Below are positions 9,398-17,606 of a DNA stretch of 64,000 bases, in pieces. Within the stretch, counting starts at the first letter, position 1; every line of letters starts with the position of its first letter. Below the pieces are notes generated by a model, which saw nothing but the letters and a program-made list of their open reading frames with translations, did not search any database and was not told the DNA's origin. The translations under genes and the position numbers were made by a program. Origin of the DNA: Amycolatopsis sp. NBC_01488 (GTDB lineage: Bacteria > Actinomycetota > Actinomycetes > Mycobacteriales > Pseudonocardiaceae); the NCBI RefSeq assembly GCF_036227105.1, contig NZ_CP109434.1, positions 3,166,001-3,230,000 of the forward strand. Direction: 5' to 3'.

Positions 9398-11665
9398 TCA
9401 TTCCCCGGACTGGGTTTTCGCGTAGGCCTCCAGGGTCGCGAGCTGGGCCGGGTCGAGGCTCGGGCGGACCGTCTTGCGGGCCGTCTCCAGGTGCGCGGCC
9501 GTGACTTCGCGGGCCTCCAGGGACTCACGCATCGCCGTCAGCGCCGCCTCGCGGATCAGCGCCGCGCAGTCGGCCGCCGAGTAACCGTCCAGAGTGGACG
9601 CGACCTCGGCGAGGTCCACATCGGACGCCAGCGGCGTGTTCTTCGAGCTGGCCGCGAGAATCGCCGCGCGGGCCTCGGCGTCCGGCGGCGGGACGTAGAC
9701 GCGGCGCTCCAGCCGTCCCGGCCGCAGCAGCGCCGGGTCGACCAGCTCCGGCCGGTTCGTCGCGCCCAGCACGACGACCTCCCGCATCGGCTCGACGCCG
9801 TCCAGCTCGGTCAGCAGCGCCGCGACCACGCGGTCGGCGACGCCCGAATCGGACGACTGGCCGCGGCGCGGGGCGAGCGCGTCGATCTCGTCCAGGAAGA
9901 TCAGCGACGGCGCGGCCTCGGCGGCCCGGCGGAACAGCTCCCGCACCGCGCGTTCGGACTCGCCGACCCACTTGTCCATCAGCTCGGCGCCCTTGACCGC
10001 GAAGACGTTCAGCGCGCCGGTGCCGGCCAGCGCCCGCACCAGGAACGTCTTGCCGCCGCCGGGCGGGCCGTAGAGCAGCACGCCGCGCGGCGGCTCGACG
10101 CCAAGCCGGGCGAACGAGTCCGGGTACCGCAGCGGCCACAGCACGGCCTCGGTGAGCGACTGCTTGACGTCGACCATGTTCCCGACGTCGTCCAGCGTCA
10201 GGCCGCCGGTGGCCAGGTTGTCCGAAGTGGACATCGAGACCGGGCGAACGGTCGCCAGCGCGTCCAGCAGGTCCTGCTGCGAGATGCGCGGTTCGTCGGC
10301 TTCGCGCTGGCGCAGCGCGGCCCTCAACGCCGCGTCGCGACGCAGGGCGATCAGGTCGGCGGCGACGAACCCCGGCGTCCGTTCGGCGAGGACGCCGCAG
10401 TCGATGCCCGCGTCGAGCGGGACGTCGCGGAGCAGGACGTTCAGCAGTTCGCGGCGCGTCTTCGCGTCCGGCAGGGCCAGGCTGAGCTCGCGGTCGAGCA
10501 GGTCGGCGGCGCGCAGCCGCGGGTCGGCGGACTCCGCGCGGGCCGTCGTCGCGACGACGGCGAAGCGGTCTTGCCGCAGCGCCGTCCGCAGCTCTTCCAG
10601 CACGACGGTCGCGACCGGCGGCGGCGTGGCCGCGGGCAGCAGCGCGTCGACGTCGGTGAGCAGCAGCACCGACGGCCCGTCCGCCGCGCGGACCGCCTCG
10701 CGCAGGCGGGCGACGGCGACGTTCGGGTCGAGCACCGCGAGGTTCGGCGCGGCCACCGGCACCACGCGGATGTCGGCTTCGTTCGCGACCGAGCGCACGA
10801 GCGTCGCCTTGCCGACGCCTTCGGGGCCGGAGAGCAGGACGCCGAGGTGCGCGGGCGCGCCGAGCCGGGCCAGCAGCTCGGGCCGGTGGAACGCCAGGTC
10901 GAACCACTCGGCGAGCTTGCGCGCGGCCGTCTCGGCGCCGATCAGGTCGGCCAGCGGCACGACCGGTTCGACGGTCTCTTCGACCACCACTTCGTCTTCG
11001 ACGACCTCCGCGTCGATCCACTCCTCGGCCGCGGTCACGGCGGAGGTGCGGACGAGCGCGGTCGCCGTCCGGGGCGCGGCGGGCTCGGGCGCCGGCCGCG
11101 CGCCGTCGCGCCAGACGACCACTGTGGACGGTCCGACCGCGACGGTGCCGGCCGGCTCGGTCGCGGTGACGGTGAGCAGCTCGTTCGTCCAGGTCGCGCC
11201 GATCGCCCGCGACAGCTGGCCGCGCAGGCCGGCCGGGTCGGACCCCGGCGTCGGCGCGAGGTCCTGCGGCAGCAGGGAAACGGCGTCGCCGACGGTGAGC
11301 ACCTTGCCGATCAGGGCGAGCCGCAGCATGTGCGGGCTGACCGAGACACTGGCCAGGCGCGACCCGGCGACGGTGACCGTCTTCGCCGCGGCGACCTCGG
11401 CGGGCGCGACCACGACCTCGGCGCCCTCGGTGACGCCGAGGTTCGACATGGTGACGTCGTCGGTGAGCACGATGCCGGGCACGTCGGCCTCGTCGGCGGG
11501 CGCGGCGAGGGCGGCGCTGACCCGGGCGCCGGTGAGGCGCACGGCGTCCCAGGCCCGCAGGCCGAGCGCGTCGAGGACTTCGGGGTGCAGCCGGACGACG
11601 CCGCGGCGCGTGTCCAGCGCGGACGGCGTGTGCCGGACGGTCAGCGTGATCTGCGGGTGGCTCAC
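9398..11665 (-). CDS. Cdc48/VCP-like double AAA ATPase with degenerate first ATPase domain
   Basis: The 755-residue protein has an N-terminal double-psi-barrel-like region (residues about 1-185), an acidic linker and two AAA domains. D2 is canonical: Walker A GPPGGGKT (Lys539, Thr540), Walker B LIFLDEIDAL (Asp592, Glu593), sensor ATNRP and an LRPGRLE arginine-finger segment. D1 is degraded: Walker A reads GPEGVGKA (Ala287 where Thr/Ser is expected) and Walker B reads LLLTDVDAL (Val339 where the catalytic Glu is expected). D1 may bind nucleotide but probably cannot hydrolyse it. I prefer the GTG at 11665, with AGGGTG upstream, over the GTG at 11674. It matches Rv0435c by neighbours pssA-psd. 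Role: protein unfolding or remodelling (family knowledge). Confidence 0.9.
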   Translation of the reverse strand: MSHPQITLTVRHTPSALDTRRGVVRLHPEVLDALGLRAWDAVRLTGARVSAALAAPADEADVPGIVLTDDVTMSNLGVTEGAEVVVAPAEVAAAKTVTVAGSRLASVSVSPHMLRLALIGKVLTVGDAVSLLPQDLAPTPGSDPAGLRGQLSRAIGATWTNELLTVTATEPAGTVAVGPSTVVVWRDGARPAPEPAAPRTATALVRTSAVTAAEEWIDAEVVEDEVVVEETVEPVVPLADLIGAETAARKLAEWFDLAFHRPELLARLGAPAHLGVLLSGPEGVGKATLVRSVANEADIRVVPVAAPNLAVLDPNVAVARLREAVRAADGPSVLLLTDVDALLPAATPPPVATVVLEELRTALRQDRFAVVATTARAESADPRLRAADLLDRELSLALPDAKTRRELLNVLLRDVPLDAGIDCGVLAERTPGFVAADLIALRRDAALRAALRQREADEPRISQQDLLDALATVRPVSMSTSDNLATGGLTLDDVGNMVDVKQSLTEAVLWPLRYPDSFARLGVEPPRGVLLYGPPGGGKTFLVRALAGTGALNVFAVKGAELMDKWVGESERAVRELFRRAAEAAPSLIFLDEIDALAPRRGQSSDSGVADRVVAALLTELDGVEPMREVVVLGATNRPELVDPALLRPGRLERRVYVPPPDAEARAAILAASSKNTPLASDVDLAEVASTLDGYSAADCAALIREAALTAMRESLEAREVTAAHLETARKTVRPSLDPAQLATLEAYAKTQSGE

Positions 11666-11709
11666 GCCGTTCACCCTAGCGATCCGGCGGCCTCGGAGGA
11701 GGTGATGTG

Positions 11710-12023
11710 CCGGGGAACCCGTGTCGACCCCTCAACCACAGGTGATGCCCCTTCAATCACGCGTGATGCCCCGCTGATCACGCGTGGTGCCGCTCGGATC
11801 ACGGGTGATCGCCGTACCGGAACGGCGAACTCGCGTACCCAGACGGTCGGCTCGCGTGCCTGGAGGGTCGGTTCGCGTGATCCGGGGCGTGACTCGCGTG
11901 ATCAGGGAGCGATCTCGCGTGATTGGAGACGTAACTCGCGTGACTGGGAGGGCATCTCGCGTGATTGGAGGGGCATCTCGCGTGATTGGAGGGGTATCAC
12001 GTGTGATTGAGGGGGCGACGCGG
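11710..12023. repeat. 21-bp phased degenerate tandem array between pssA and the AAA ATPase gene
   Basis: About 15 units follow one another with no phase break. Unit starts can be placed at 11731, 11752, 11773, 11794, 11815, 11836, 11857, 11878, 11899, 11920, 11941, 11962, 11983 and 12004. The best-conserved units (11941-12003) read TGATTGGAGGGGCAT followed by CTCGCG. Units near 11731-11793 carry the same motif in the opposite orientation (GATGCCCC then TTCAATCACGCG), so the array is also a large imperfect inverted repeat around a divergent centre. The shared core ATCACGCGTGAT is itself palindromic. It abuts the pssA stop and lies just upstream of the AAA gene start. Confidence 0.85.
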
Positions 12024-12977
12024 CTACTTGCGGCGGAGGCCGATCTGGCGCCATGAGCGGCGGCGCGGGCCTTGGCCGTTTTGGCTGCCTCGGGGGGTGC
12101 GGACCGTCTCGCCGGTGCGGGGGAGGCGGACCGCGCGCATCGCGGCGCCCGCGACGCGGCGGCGCAGCGGGGGACGCAGGCCCAGGCGGCGCGGGGAGCG
12201 GGCGCGGCGGATCGCGCGGCGCTCGCGCGGCGGGACCGTCCAGGCCTCCGGGTGCGCGGCCAGCCAGCGGTGCCGGTAGACCGAGTACGGGATGTGCGCC
12301 AGGTACAGGACCATCGCCGCGATCAGCGCGACCAGCGGGAACTGGATGATCGCCGCGGCCAGGAGCGCGACGCCGATCAGCAGCGGCGCGATCGCCTTGG
12401 CCGGCGCCTTGACCGTCTTCAGCGACAGCGTCGGGATGCGGCTGATCAGCAGCGCCGCGATGGCGATCGTCCACGCCCACACGACCCACTGCGACGACCA
12501 CCAGCCGCCACCCCACTGCAGCCAAGCCACCAGCGGCAGCATCGCCAGCAGGCCACCCGCGGGCGCCGGGACGCCGACGAAGAACTCGCTCGCGTACGCC
12601 GGCTGCTCGGTGTCGTCCAGCAGGGTGTTGAACCGGGCCAGCCGCAGGATCATGCAGACGGCGAAGATCAGCGACGCCACCCAGCCGATCCGGTCGGCGC
12701 CGGTCTGCCAGACGTAGATGACGAGGGCCGGCGCGACGCCGAACGAGATGCCGTCGGACAGCGAGTCCAGCTCCGCACCCATCTTCGACGTCGCGTCGAG
12801 GAGGCGGGCGATCCGGCCGTCCAGGCTGTCGAGCACCGCCGCGATGCCGATCGAGGCGATCGCCATCGCGTAGTTCTTCGTCAGCGCGAACTGCACGGCC
12901 GACAGGCCCGCACACAGCGCGAGCACGGTGATGGCGTTCGGGAGCAGCCGGACGCCGGGGGTGGTCACGCGGACCAT
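12024..12977 (-). CDS. pssA: CDP-diacylglycerol--serine O-phosphatidyltransferase
   Basis: This integral membrane enzyme makes phosphatidylserine from CDP-diacylglycerol and serine. The CDP-alcohol phosphotransferase signature DG(X)2AR(X)8G(X)3D(X)3D is read in DSLDGRIARLLDATSK and AELDSLSD (residues about 50-81). Several hydrophobic helices follow. The 317-residue length exceeds the family core because of a C-terminal tail of roughly 75 residues very rich in Arg and Pro, which abuts the 21-bp repeat array. The ATG at 12977 is 3 bases past the psd stop, so psd-pssA form one operon in that order, matching Rv0437c-Rv0436c. Confidence 0.94.
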   Translation of the reverse strand: MVRVTTPGVRLLPNAITVLALCAGLSAVQFALTKNYAMAIASIGIAAVLDSLDGRIARLLDATSKMGAELDSLSDGISFGVAPALVIYVWQTGADRIGWVASLIFAVCMILRLARFNTLLDDTEQPAYASEFFVGVPAPAGGLLAMLPLVAWLQWGGGWWSSQWVVWAWTIAIAALLISRIPTLSLKTVKAPAKAIAPLLIGVALLAAAIIQFPLVALIAAMVLYLAHIPYSVYRHRWLAAHPEAWTVPPRERRAIRRARSPRRLGLRPPLRRRVAGAAMRAVRLPRTGETVRTPRGSQNGQGPRRRSWRQIGLRRK

Positions 12978-12980
12978 CGA

Positions 12981-13706
12981 TCAGCCTTTCGCAGGCGCGG
13001 CAGGGAGTTCGGCGATCACGGTCTCGCCGCCGACCGTGCGCTGGCCCTTGGCGACCAGCACGCGCGAGCCCGGCGGGAGGTAGAGGTCGACCCGGGAGCC
13101 GAAGCGGATGATGCCGTACGTCGCAGCCGCGCCGACCTTGTCGCCCTCGCGGATCTCGCAGAGGATGCGGCGCGCGACCAGCCCGGCGATCTGCACGACG
13201 ACGAGCTCGTGGCCGTCTTCGGTGCGCATCAGCACGGAGTTGCGTTCGTTGTCGTCGCTGGCCTTGTCCAGGTCGGCGGAGAGGAACTTGCCCGGCCGGT
13301 AGGCGACGCGCTCGATCACGCCGTTGGCCGGCACGCGCTGGACGTGCACGTCGAACACCGAGAGGAACACGGACACGCGCATGCGCGGCTCGGCGGGCAG
13401 GCCGAGCTCGGCGGGCGGGACGGCTTCCTCGATCAGCGACACGATGCCGTCGGCCGAGGCGAGCGCGACGCCGTCACGTGGCGGCGGGACCCGCTTCGGC
13501 TCGCGGAAGAACGCGGCCATCGCCACGGTCGTGAGCGCCCCGAGGACGCCCAGGCGCTTGGAGAACCGGCGGGCGACCAGCGTCGCGACCGCGCCGCCCG
13601 CCACGAACGGGCGGCCCGCGGGGTGCATCGGCGGCAGCGTCTCGCGGGCGAGCTGGAGGGCGTGCGCGACTGGGTTGCCGGCGGGCTCCGGCCGGGTGCC
13701 GCTCAT
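12981..13706 (-). CDS. psd: Phosphatidylserine decarboxylase proenzyme
   Basis: The 241-residue protein is the short (archaeal/actinobacterial) form of phosphatidylserine decarboxylase, producing phosphatidylethanolamine at the membrane. It self-cleaves at a Gly-Ser pair to form a pyruvoyl cofactor; the IIRFGSRVDLYLP segment near the C-terminus contains that Gly-Ser. An N-terminal hydrophobic stretch (LGVLGALTTVAMAAFF) can anchor it. FLSVFDVHVQRVP and DNERNSV are family-typical. I chose the ATG at 13706; the open frame upstream lacks homology. It is the first gene of the psd-pssA operon. Confidence 0.93.
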   Translation of the reverse strand: MSGTRPEPAGNPVAHALQLARETLPPMHPAGRPFVAGGAVATLVARRFSKRLGVLGALTTVAMAAFFREPKRVPPPRDGVALASADGIVSLIEEAVPPAELGLPAEPRMRVSVFLSVFDVHVQRVPANGVIERVAYRPGKFLSADLDKASDDNERNSVLMRTEDGHELVVVQIAGLVARRILCEIREGDKVGAAATYGIIRFGSRVDLYLPPGSRVLVAKGQRTVGGETVIAELPAAPAKG

Positions 13707-13965
13707 GGTCGGGTCCCCTGGTTTCGTGTCGGAAGAACGGTTCGGCGCCGGAGTCCGGCGGCCGCGTACGGGCGCCACCACGCTACCGCTGCCCCAGGCG
13801 GGGCTCGGCGCGTGCCCCTGGTCGGCTCCCTCGTGAGGGTGTCCCCGCCGCGGGTGGGAGCGGCCACATCCCGGTAACGCAAGGTCGAATTCGGCGACAA
13901 CACTCTGTAGTTGACGCCGTTCGGGGCGCTGCCGAGCGCATCCCGCCCGATCTTGTGAGGGGACG

Positions 13966-14175
13966 ATGAACGACCACCGCGATCCCGCCGACGCTCGTCT
14001 CGACGAGCTCCTGGGCGCGTGGTGCCGGGAGATCGACGAGGTGCCGGTGCCGCGGCTGGTCGACCCGGTGCGCGCCGTCGACGTCGTCATCGAGGCGAAA
14101 CGCGGCCGGGTGCATGCGCCCCCCGACGGCGCAGGCACCCGGCCACCGGGCGATGCGCGTGAGGGCACACTTTAA
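13966..14175 (+). CDS. Small hypothetical protein
   Basis: This 69-residue protein has an excellent ribosome binding site (GAGGGGACG directly before the ATG) in an otherwise gene-free stretch. The N-terminal half is acidic and probably helical (DARLDELLGAWCREIDEVPVP split over about residues 9-30); the C-terminal third is Pro/Gly-rich and disordered-looking. I recognise no domain. It is divergent from psd and converges with the GlsB-like gene. Confidence 0.55.
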   Translation: MNDHRDPADARLDELLGAWCREIDEVPVPRLVDPVRAVDVVIEAKRGRVHAPPDGAGTRPPGDAREGTL

Positions 14176-14214
14176 CCGCCGGAGCGGCATCGATCACGAT
14201 TCGTCCGGCAAACG

Positions 14215-14499
14215 TTACGAACGGTCACTCGGGCGACGGCCGATACCGGTCGCGAGCCGCAGGATCGCCAGCAGCACGACGGCGCCGAGGATGGCCACGC
14301 CGAAGCTCGGGAAGTCGAAGTCGAACGTCTTCGCCTGGCCGGTCGCGAGCCGGTAGAGCAACCCGCCCAGAGCGGCGCCGACCACGCCGACGAGCACGCT
14401 GACCAGGCAACCCTGCCGGCGCCGGTCCCGGCCGCCGACGACGAGGTTGGCGGCCCAGCCGACGATCGCACCGAAGATCACCCACGCGACGAAACCCAT
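14215..14499 (-). CDS. GlsB/YeaQ/YmgE family membrane protein
   Basis: The 94-residue protein has the transglycosylase-associated-protein pattern: three hydrophobic helices with glycine zippers (AWVIFGAIVGWAANLVVGG; VSVLVGVVGAALGGLLY; AILGAVVLLAILRLATG) and basic loops. Members are small inner-membrane proteins induced by stress, with no defined biochemical role. It is divergent from the ArsR-MFS operon, and the 72-bp intergenic region holds the CACAAGAG repeats, so both sides may share regulation. Confidence 0.85.
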   Translation of the reverse strand: MGFVAWVIFGAIVGWAANLVVGGRDRRRQGCLVSVLVGVVGAALGGLLYRLATGQAKTFDFDFPSFGVAILGAVVLLAILRLATGIGRRPSDRS

Positions 14500-14523
14500 G
14501 CCGGGAGCTTACGCGAGCAAACG

Positions 14524-14568
14524 CACAAGAGCTATTGCACAAGAGTTGTTGTACAATTACTCTTGTGC
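14524..14568. promoter_or_regulatory. Candidate ArsR operator: repeated CACAAGAG half-sites
   Basis: GCACAAGAG at 14537-14545 and its reverse complement CTCTTGTGC at 14560-14568 form a perfect 9-bp inverted repeat with a 14-base spacer containing the palindrome TTGTACAA. A further direct CACAAGAG copy starts at 14524. The element ends 3 bases before the ArsR ATG and covers a TACAAT -10-like sequence, as expected for autoregulation. Confidence 0.7.
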
Positions 14569-14571
14569 GTC

Positions 14572-15135
14572 ATGAGCGAGAAGGACATCCGGGATATCCG
14601 GGACTCCAAGGTGCTGGCCGCGGTGTCGCACCCGCTGCGGCGCCGGTTGATGGAACTGCTCCACCTCGACGGCCCGGCGACGGCGTCGATGCTGGCGGGC
14701 AAGACCGACCAGGCGGTCGGCAACATCAGTCACCACATGAAGGTGCTGGCCGCGGCCGAGCTGGTCGAGGAGGCCCCCGAGCTGGCCCGTGACCAGCGGG
14801 AACGCTGGTGGAAGCGCAGCGTGAAGACCCTGCGGTGGGCGTCCGCGGACTTTCCCGACGACCCGATCGCCGAGGCCGCCGAGGTGCTGACCCTCGACCA
14901 CCAGACGGCGATCGCGCGCGAATGGATCGCCACCCGGGAGACCTACCCGCCGCAGTGGCGTGGCGTCGCGTTCAGCACGGACACCTGGATGCGCCTGTCC
15001 GCCGCCGAACTGGAAGAGCTGAACGAACGGGTCCTGCTCCTGCTGGCCGACTTCGAGAACCGCGCCGAACCCGGTGACGGCGTCGAGCGGCACGCGGTCT
15101 TCTTCGCCGCGCGGGCTTCGCTGGGCAAGCCGTGA
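14572..15135 (+). CDS. ArsR-family winged-helix transcriptional regulator
   Basis: This is a 187-residue regulator. The N-terminal ArsR winged helix spans about residues 8-90 (VLAAVSHPLRRRLMELL, recognition helix around AVGNISHHMKVL, wing RERWWKRS). No cysteine metal site is visible, so the signal is probably not a metal thiolate. The C-terminal half is helical and may bind a ligand. I chose the ATG at 14572; an in-frame TTG at 14563 lies inside the inverted repeat. Its stop overlaps the MFS start by four bases, so it most likely represses its own operon and controls the exporter. Confidence 0.88.
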   Translation: MSEKDIRDIRDSKVLAAVSHPLRRRLMELLHLDGPATASMLAGKTDQAVGNISHHMKVLAAAELVEEAPELARDQRERWWKRSVKTLRWASADFPDDPIAEAAEVLTLDHQTAIAREWIATRETYPPQWRGVAFSTDTWMRLSAAELEELNERVLLLLADFENRAEPGDGVERHAVFFAARASLGKP

Positions 15136-16385
15136 AGGGGCTCTGGGGGAACAGGGACTTCCGGCTGCTCTGGACCGGCGAGACCGCGAGCATGCTCGGC
15201 AGCATGGTCGCGGGCACGGCGTTGCCGCTGGTCGCGGTGGTCACGCTGCAGGCGAGCACCTTCGACGTCGCGCTGCTGACAGCGGTCGCGTGGCTGCCGT
15301 GGCTGGTCGTCGGCCTGCCCGCCGGCGCGTGGGTCGACCGGCTGCCCAAGCGGCCGGTGATGCTGGCCTGCAACACGGTGTCGATGGCGGTGTTCGGCAG
15401 TGTCCCGCTCGCGGCCGCGTTCGGGGCGCTGACGATGCCGTTGCTGCTGGCCGCCGCTCTGCTCGGCGGCGTCGCGAAGGTGTTCTTCACCCTCGCCTAC
15501 CGGGCTTACCTGCCCGCCCTGCTCGGCACGGACGACCTCCTGGAAGCCAACGCGAAGCTGCAGGGCAGCGAGTCCGCGACCCAGGTCGGCGGGCCCGGCC
15601 TGGCCGGGCTGCTGGCCCAGGCGTTCGGCCCGGTCAGCGGCATCCTCGCCGACGCGGTCAGCTTCGGCTTCTCCGTGCTGTGCGTGCGGGCGATCCGGGT
15701 GCGCGAAACCGTGGCCGTCGCGCCGCGGACACCGTTGCGCAGCCAGATCGGCGAAGGCCTGCGGTTCGTCGTGGGCGACCGGTACCTGCGGTCGCTGATG
15801 GTGTTCGGCGCGGTGTCGAACCTCGCGCTGACCGGCTACAGCTCCATCCAGATCGTCTTCCTGTCGCGCACGCTCGGCGCCGCGCCCGGCCTGGTCGGCC
15901 TGGTGCTCTCGCTCGCCGCGGCCGGCGGGATCCTCGGCGCGGCGCTGGCCGGACGGCTCGGCGCGCGCTTCGGCACCGCCCGCGCGTTCCTGCTGTGCGA
16001 GGTCGCCGCGGCGCCGATGATGGTGCTCGGGCCGCTGAGCGGGCCGGGCTGGCGGCTGTCGCTGTTCGTCCTCGGCGTGTTCGGCGTCTGCGCGGGTGTC
16101 GTCGCCTCGAACGTGCTGACCACGACGTTCCGGCAGAGCTACTGCCCGCCGGAGCTGTTCAGCCGGATCACCTCGAGCGCGTCGCTCACCGCCTACGGCA
16201 CGATCCCGCTGGCCGGGGTACTCGGCGGCGTGCTCGGCGAGGCGATCGGCGTCCGGGAGACGCTGTGGGTGGCCTCGGTCGTGCTGGTCGCCGCGCTGCC
16301 GATCCTCGCGCCCTTCCGGAAGCTGCGCGACTTCCCGGTCACAGCAGCAGGACGTCCACCTCGTCGCCAACCGCTGCCGACGTGA
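15132..16385 (+). CDS. MFS transporter (DHA3-type efflux permease)
   Basis: The 417-residue protein has about 12 hydrophobic segments and the MFS_3 (enterobactin-exporter-like) pattern: an N-terminal FRLLWTGETASMLGSMV segment, the loop motif WVDRLPKRPVM between helices 2 and 3, and a central QLNGxxxT-like region (ANAKLQGSESATQVGGP). Such proteins export drugs or siderophores by proton antiport. The GTG start at 15132 overlaps the ArsR stop (GTGA). The last 15 or so codons overlap the 3' end of the convergent moeA gene by 47 bp. Confidence 0.88.
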   Translation: MKGLWGNRDFRLLWTGETASMLGSMVAGTALPLVAVVTLQASTFDVALLTAVAWLPWLVVGLPAGAWVDRLPKRPVMLACNTVSMAVFGSVPLAAAFGALTMPLLLAAALLGGVAKVFFTLAYRAYLPALLGTDDLLEANAKLQGSESATQVGGPGLAGLLAQAFGPVSGILADAVSFGFSVLCVRAIRVRETVAVAPRTPLRSQIGEGLRFVVGDRYLRSLMVFGAVSNLALTGYSSIQIVFLSRTLGAAPGLVGLVLSLAAAGGILGAALAGRLGARFGTARAFLLCEVAAAPMMVLGPLSGPGWRLSLFVLGVFGVCAGVVASNVLTTTFRQSYCPPELFSRITSSASLTAYGTIPLAGVLGGVLGEAIGVRETLWVASVVLVAALPILAPFRKLRDFPVTAAGRPPRRQPLPT

Positions 16386-17532
16386 CGTCTTCGGGCAGCA
16401 CGATCAGGCAGTTGGCCTGGGTGAACGCCGCGAGCAGGTGCGAGCCAGGGCCGCCGCGCGGCCCGACGATCCCGGTGACCTCCCCGTCCGACGGCGTGAA
16501 CACGCCCCGGCGGTACTGCCGCCGTCCGGCCGGGGAGGGCATCTCCTCGGTCAGCCGGGCCCGCACGTGCCGCCGGGAGACGTCGGCGTGGCCCAGCGCC
16601 GTCAGGATCGCCGGGCGGAGGAACGCCTCGAACGACACCAGGACGCTGACGGGGTTGCCGGGCAGGGTCACCACCGGCACGCCCTGCCAGCGCCCGCAGC
16701 CCTGCGGCCCGCCCGGCTGCATCGCGATCTTCGCGAACTCGACGCCCTGGCCGGTCAGCGCGTCCTTCACCACTTCGTACGCGCCCGCGCTGACCCCGCC
16801 GGAGGTGACCAGCAGATCGGCGTCGGCGAGCTTCGGCTCGATGACCTTGCGGAACTCCTCGACGTCGTCCACGACGCTGCGGACCACCTCGACCTCGCAG
16901 CCGAGCTCGCGGACCGCGGCGGCGAGCATCACGCTGTTGGACTCGTAGATCTGGCCGTGCCGCAGCGGGGCCGGCGCGTCGATCAGCTCGGTGCCGGTCG
17001 AGGCGATCAGCACCCGCAGCGGCCGGTGCACCCGGACCTCGGCGAGCCCGACGGCAGCCGCCAGGCCCAGCTGCGAGTGGCCCAGCACGGTCCCGGCGGA
17101 CAGCGCGACGGTGCCTTCGAGGACGTCTTCGCCGGAGCGCCGGATGTGCGCGCCTTCCTTGGCGGGTGCGGAGATCGTCACGGTCTCGGTGCCACCGTCG
17201 GTGTCTTCGACCATCACGACGGCGTCCGCGCCGGGCGGCAGCGGGGCGCCGGTCATGATCCGGTGCGCGGTGCCGGCTTCGAGCGTCCCGACGTCGACGC
17301 GGCCCGCCGGGATGTCGTCGGCGACCGGCAGGGTCACCGGCACTTCGGCGACGTCGGCGGCCCGGACCGCGTAGCCGTCCATCGCGGAGTTGTCGAACGG
17401 GGGCAGAGAGACGCCGGCCCGCACGTCCTCGGCCAGGACGAGGCCGGCCGCGGCGGCGAGGGGCAGGGCGGTCGCGGGGGAGGTGCCGAGGAGCGCGGCA
17501 ACCCGGTCGCGGTAGTCGTCGACGGAGATCAC
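16339..17532 (-). CDS. moeA: Molybdopterin molybdenumtransferase MoeA
   Basis: This 397-residue enzyme inserts molybdate into adenylylated molybdopterin in the cytosol. Visible features are the N-terminal PPFDNSAMDGYAV segment, the MoCF-binding domain with DLLVTSGGVSAGAYE, PGNPVS-type loop (VTLPGNPVSVLVSFEAF) and a C-terminal beta-barrel domain. I set the start at the GTG at 17532, which has GGAGGATGG upstream; an earlier in-frame codon adds a non-homologous tail. Position after psd-pssA matches moeA2 (Rv0438c). Its 3' end overlaps the MFS gene tail-to-tail. It serves the same pathway as the moa genes at 59.8-64 kb. Confidence 0.95.
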   Translation of the reverse strand: MISVDDYRDRVAALLGTSPATALPLAAAAGLVLAEDVRAGVSLPPFDNSAMDGYAVRAADVAEVPVTLPVADDIPAGRVDVGTLEAGTAHRIMTGAPLPPGADAVVMVEDTDGGTETVTISAPAKEGAHIRRSGEDVLEGTVALSAGTVLGHSQLGLAAAVGLAEVRVHRPLRVLIASTGTELIDAPAPLRHGQIYESNSVMLAAAVRELGCEVEVVRSVVDDVEEFRKVIEPKLADADLLVTSGGVSAGAYEVVKDALTGQGVEFAKIAMQPGGPQGCGRWQGVPVVTLPGNPVSVLVSFEAFLRPAILTALGHADVSRRHVRARLTEEMPSPAGRRQYRRGVFTPSDGEVTGIVGPRGGPGSHLLAAFTQANCLIVLPEDVTSAAVGDEVDVLLL

Positions 17533-17606
17533 CGGACCATCCTCCACCCCCGGGAGGGGCGTGCAAGACTCTGCGTCGTTCGAAGGCACGCCACAGGGGA
17601 GCACGC

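Noticed and set aside
11710..12023. Possible CRISPR array
   Set aside because: Units are contiguous and degenerate with no constant repeat/variable spacer alternation, and no cas genes are nearby.
11784..12056. Open frames with heptapeptide repeats across the 21-bp array
   Set aside because: All frames stay open because the repeat period is a multiple of three; there is no ribosome binding site or homology, and codon use is not that of the neighbouring genes.
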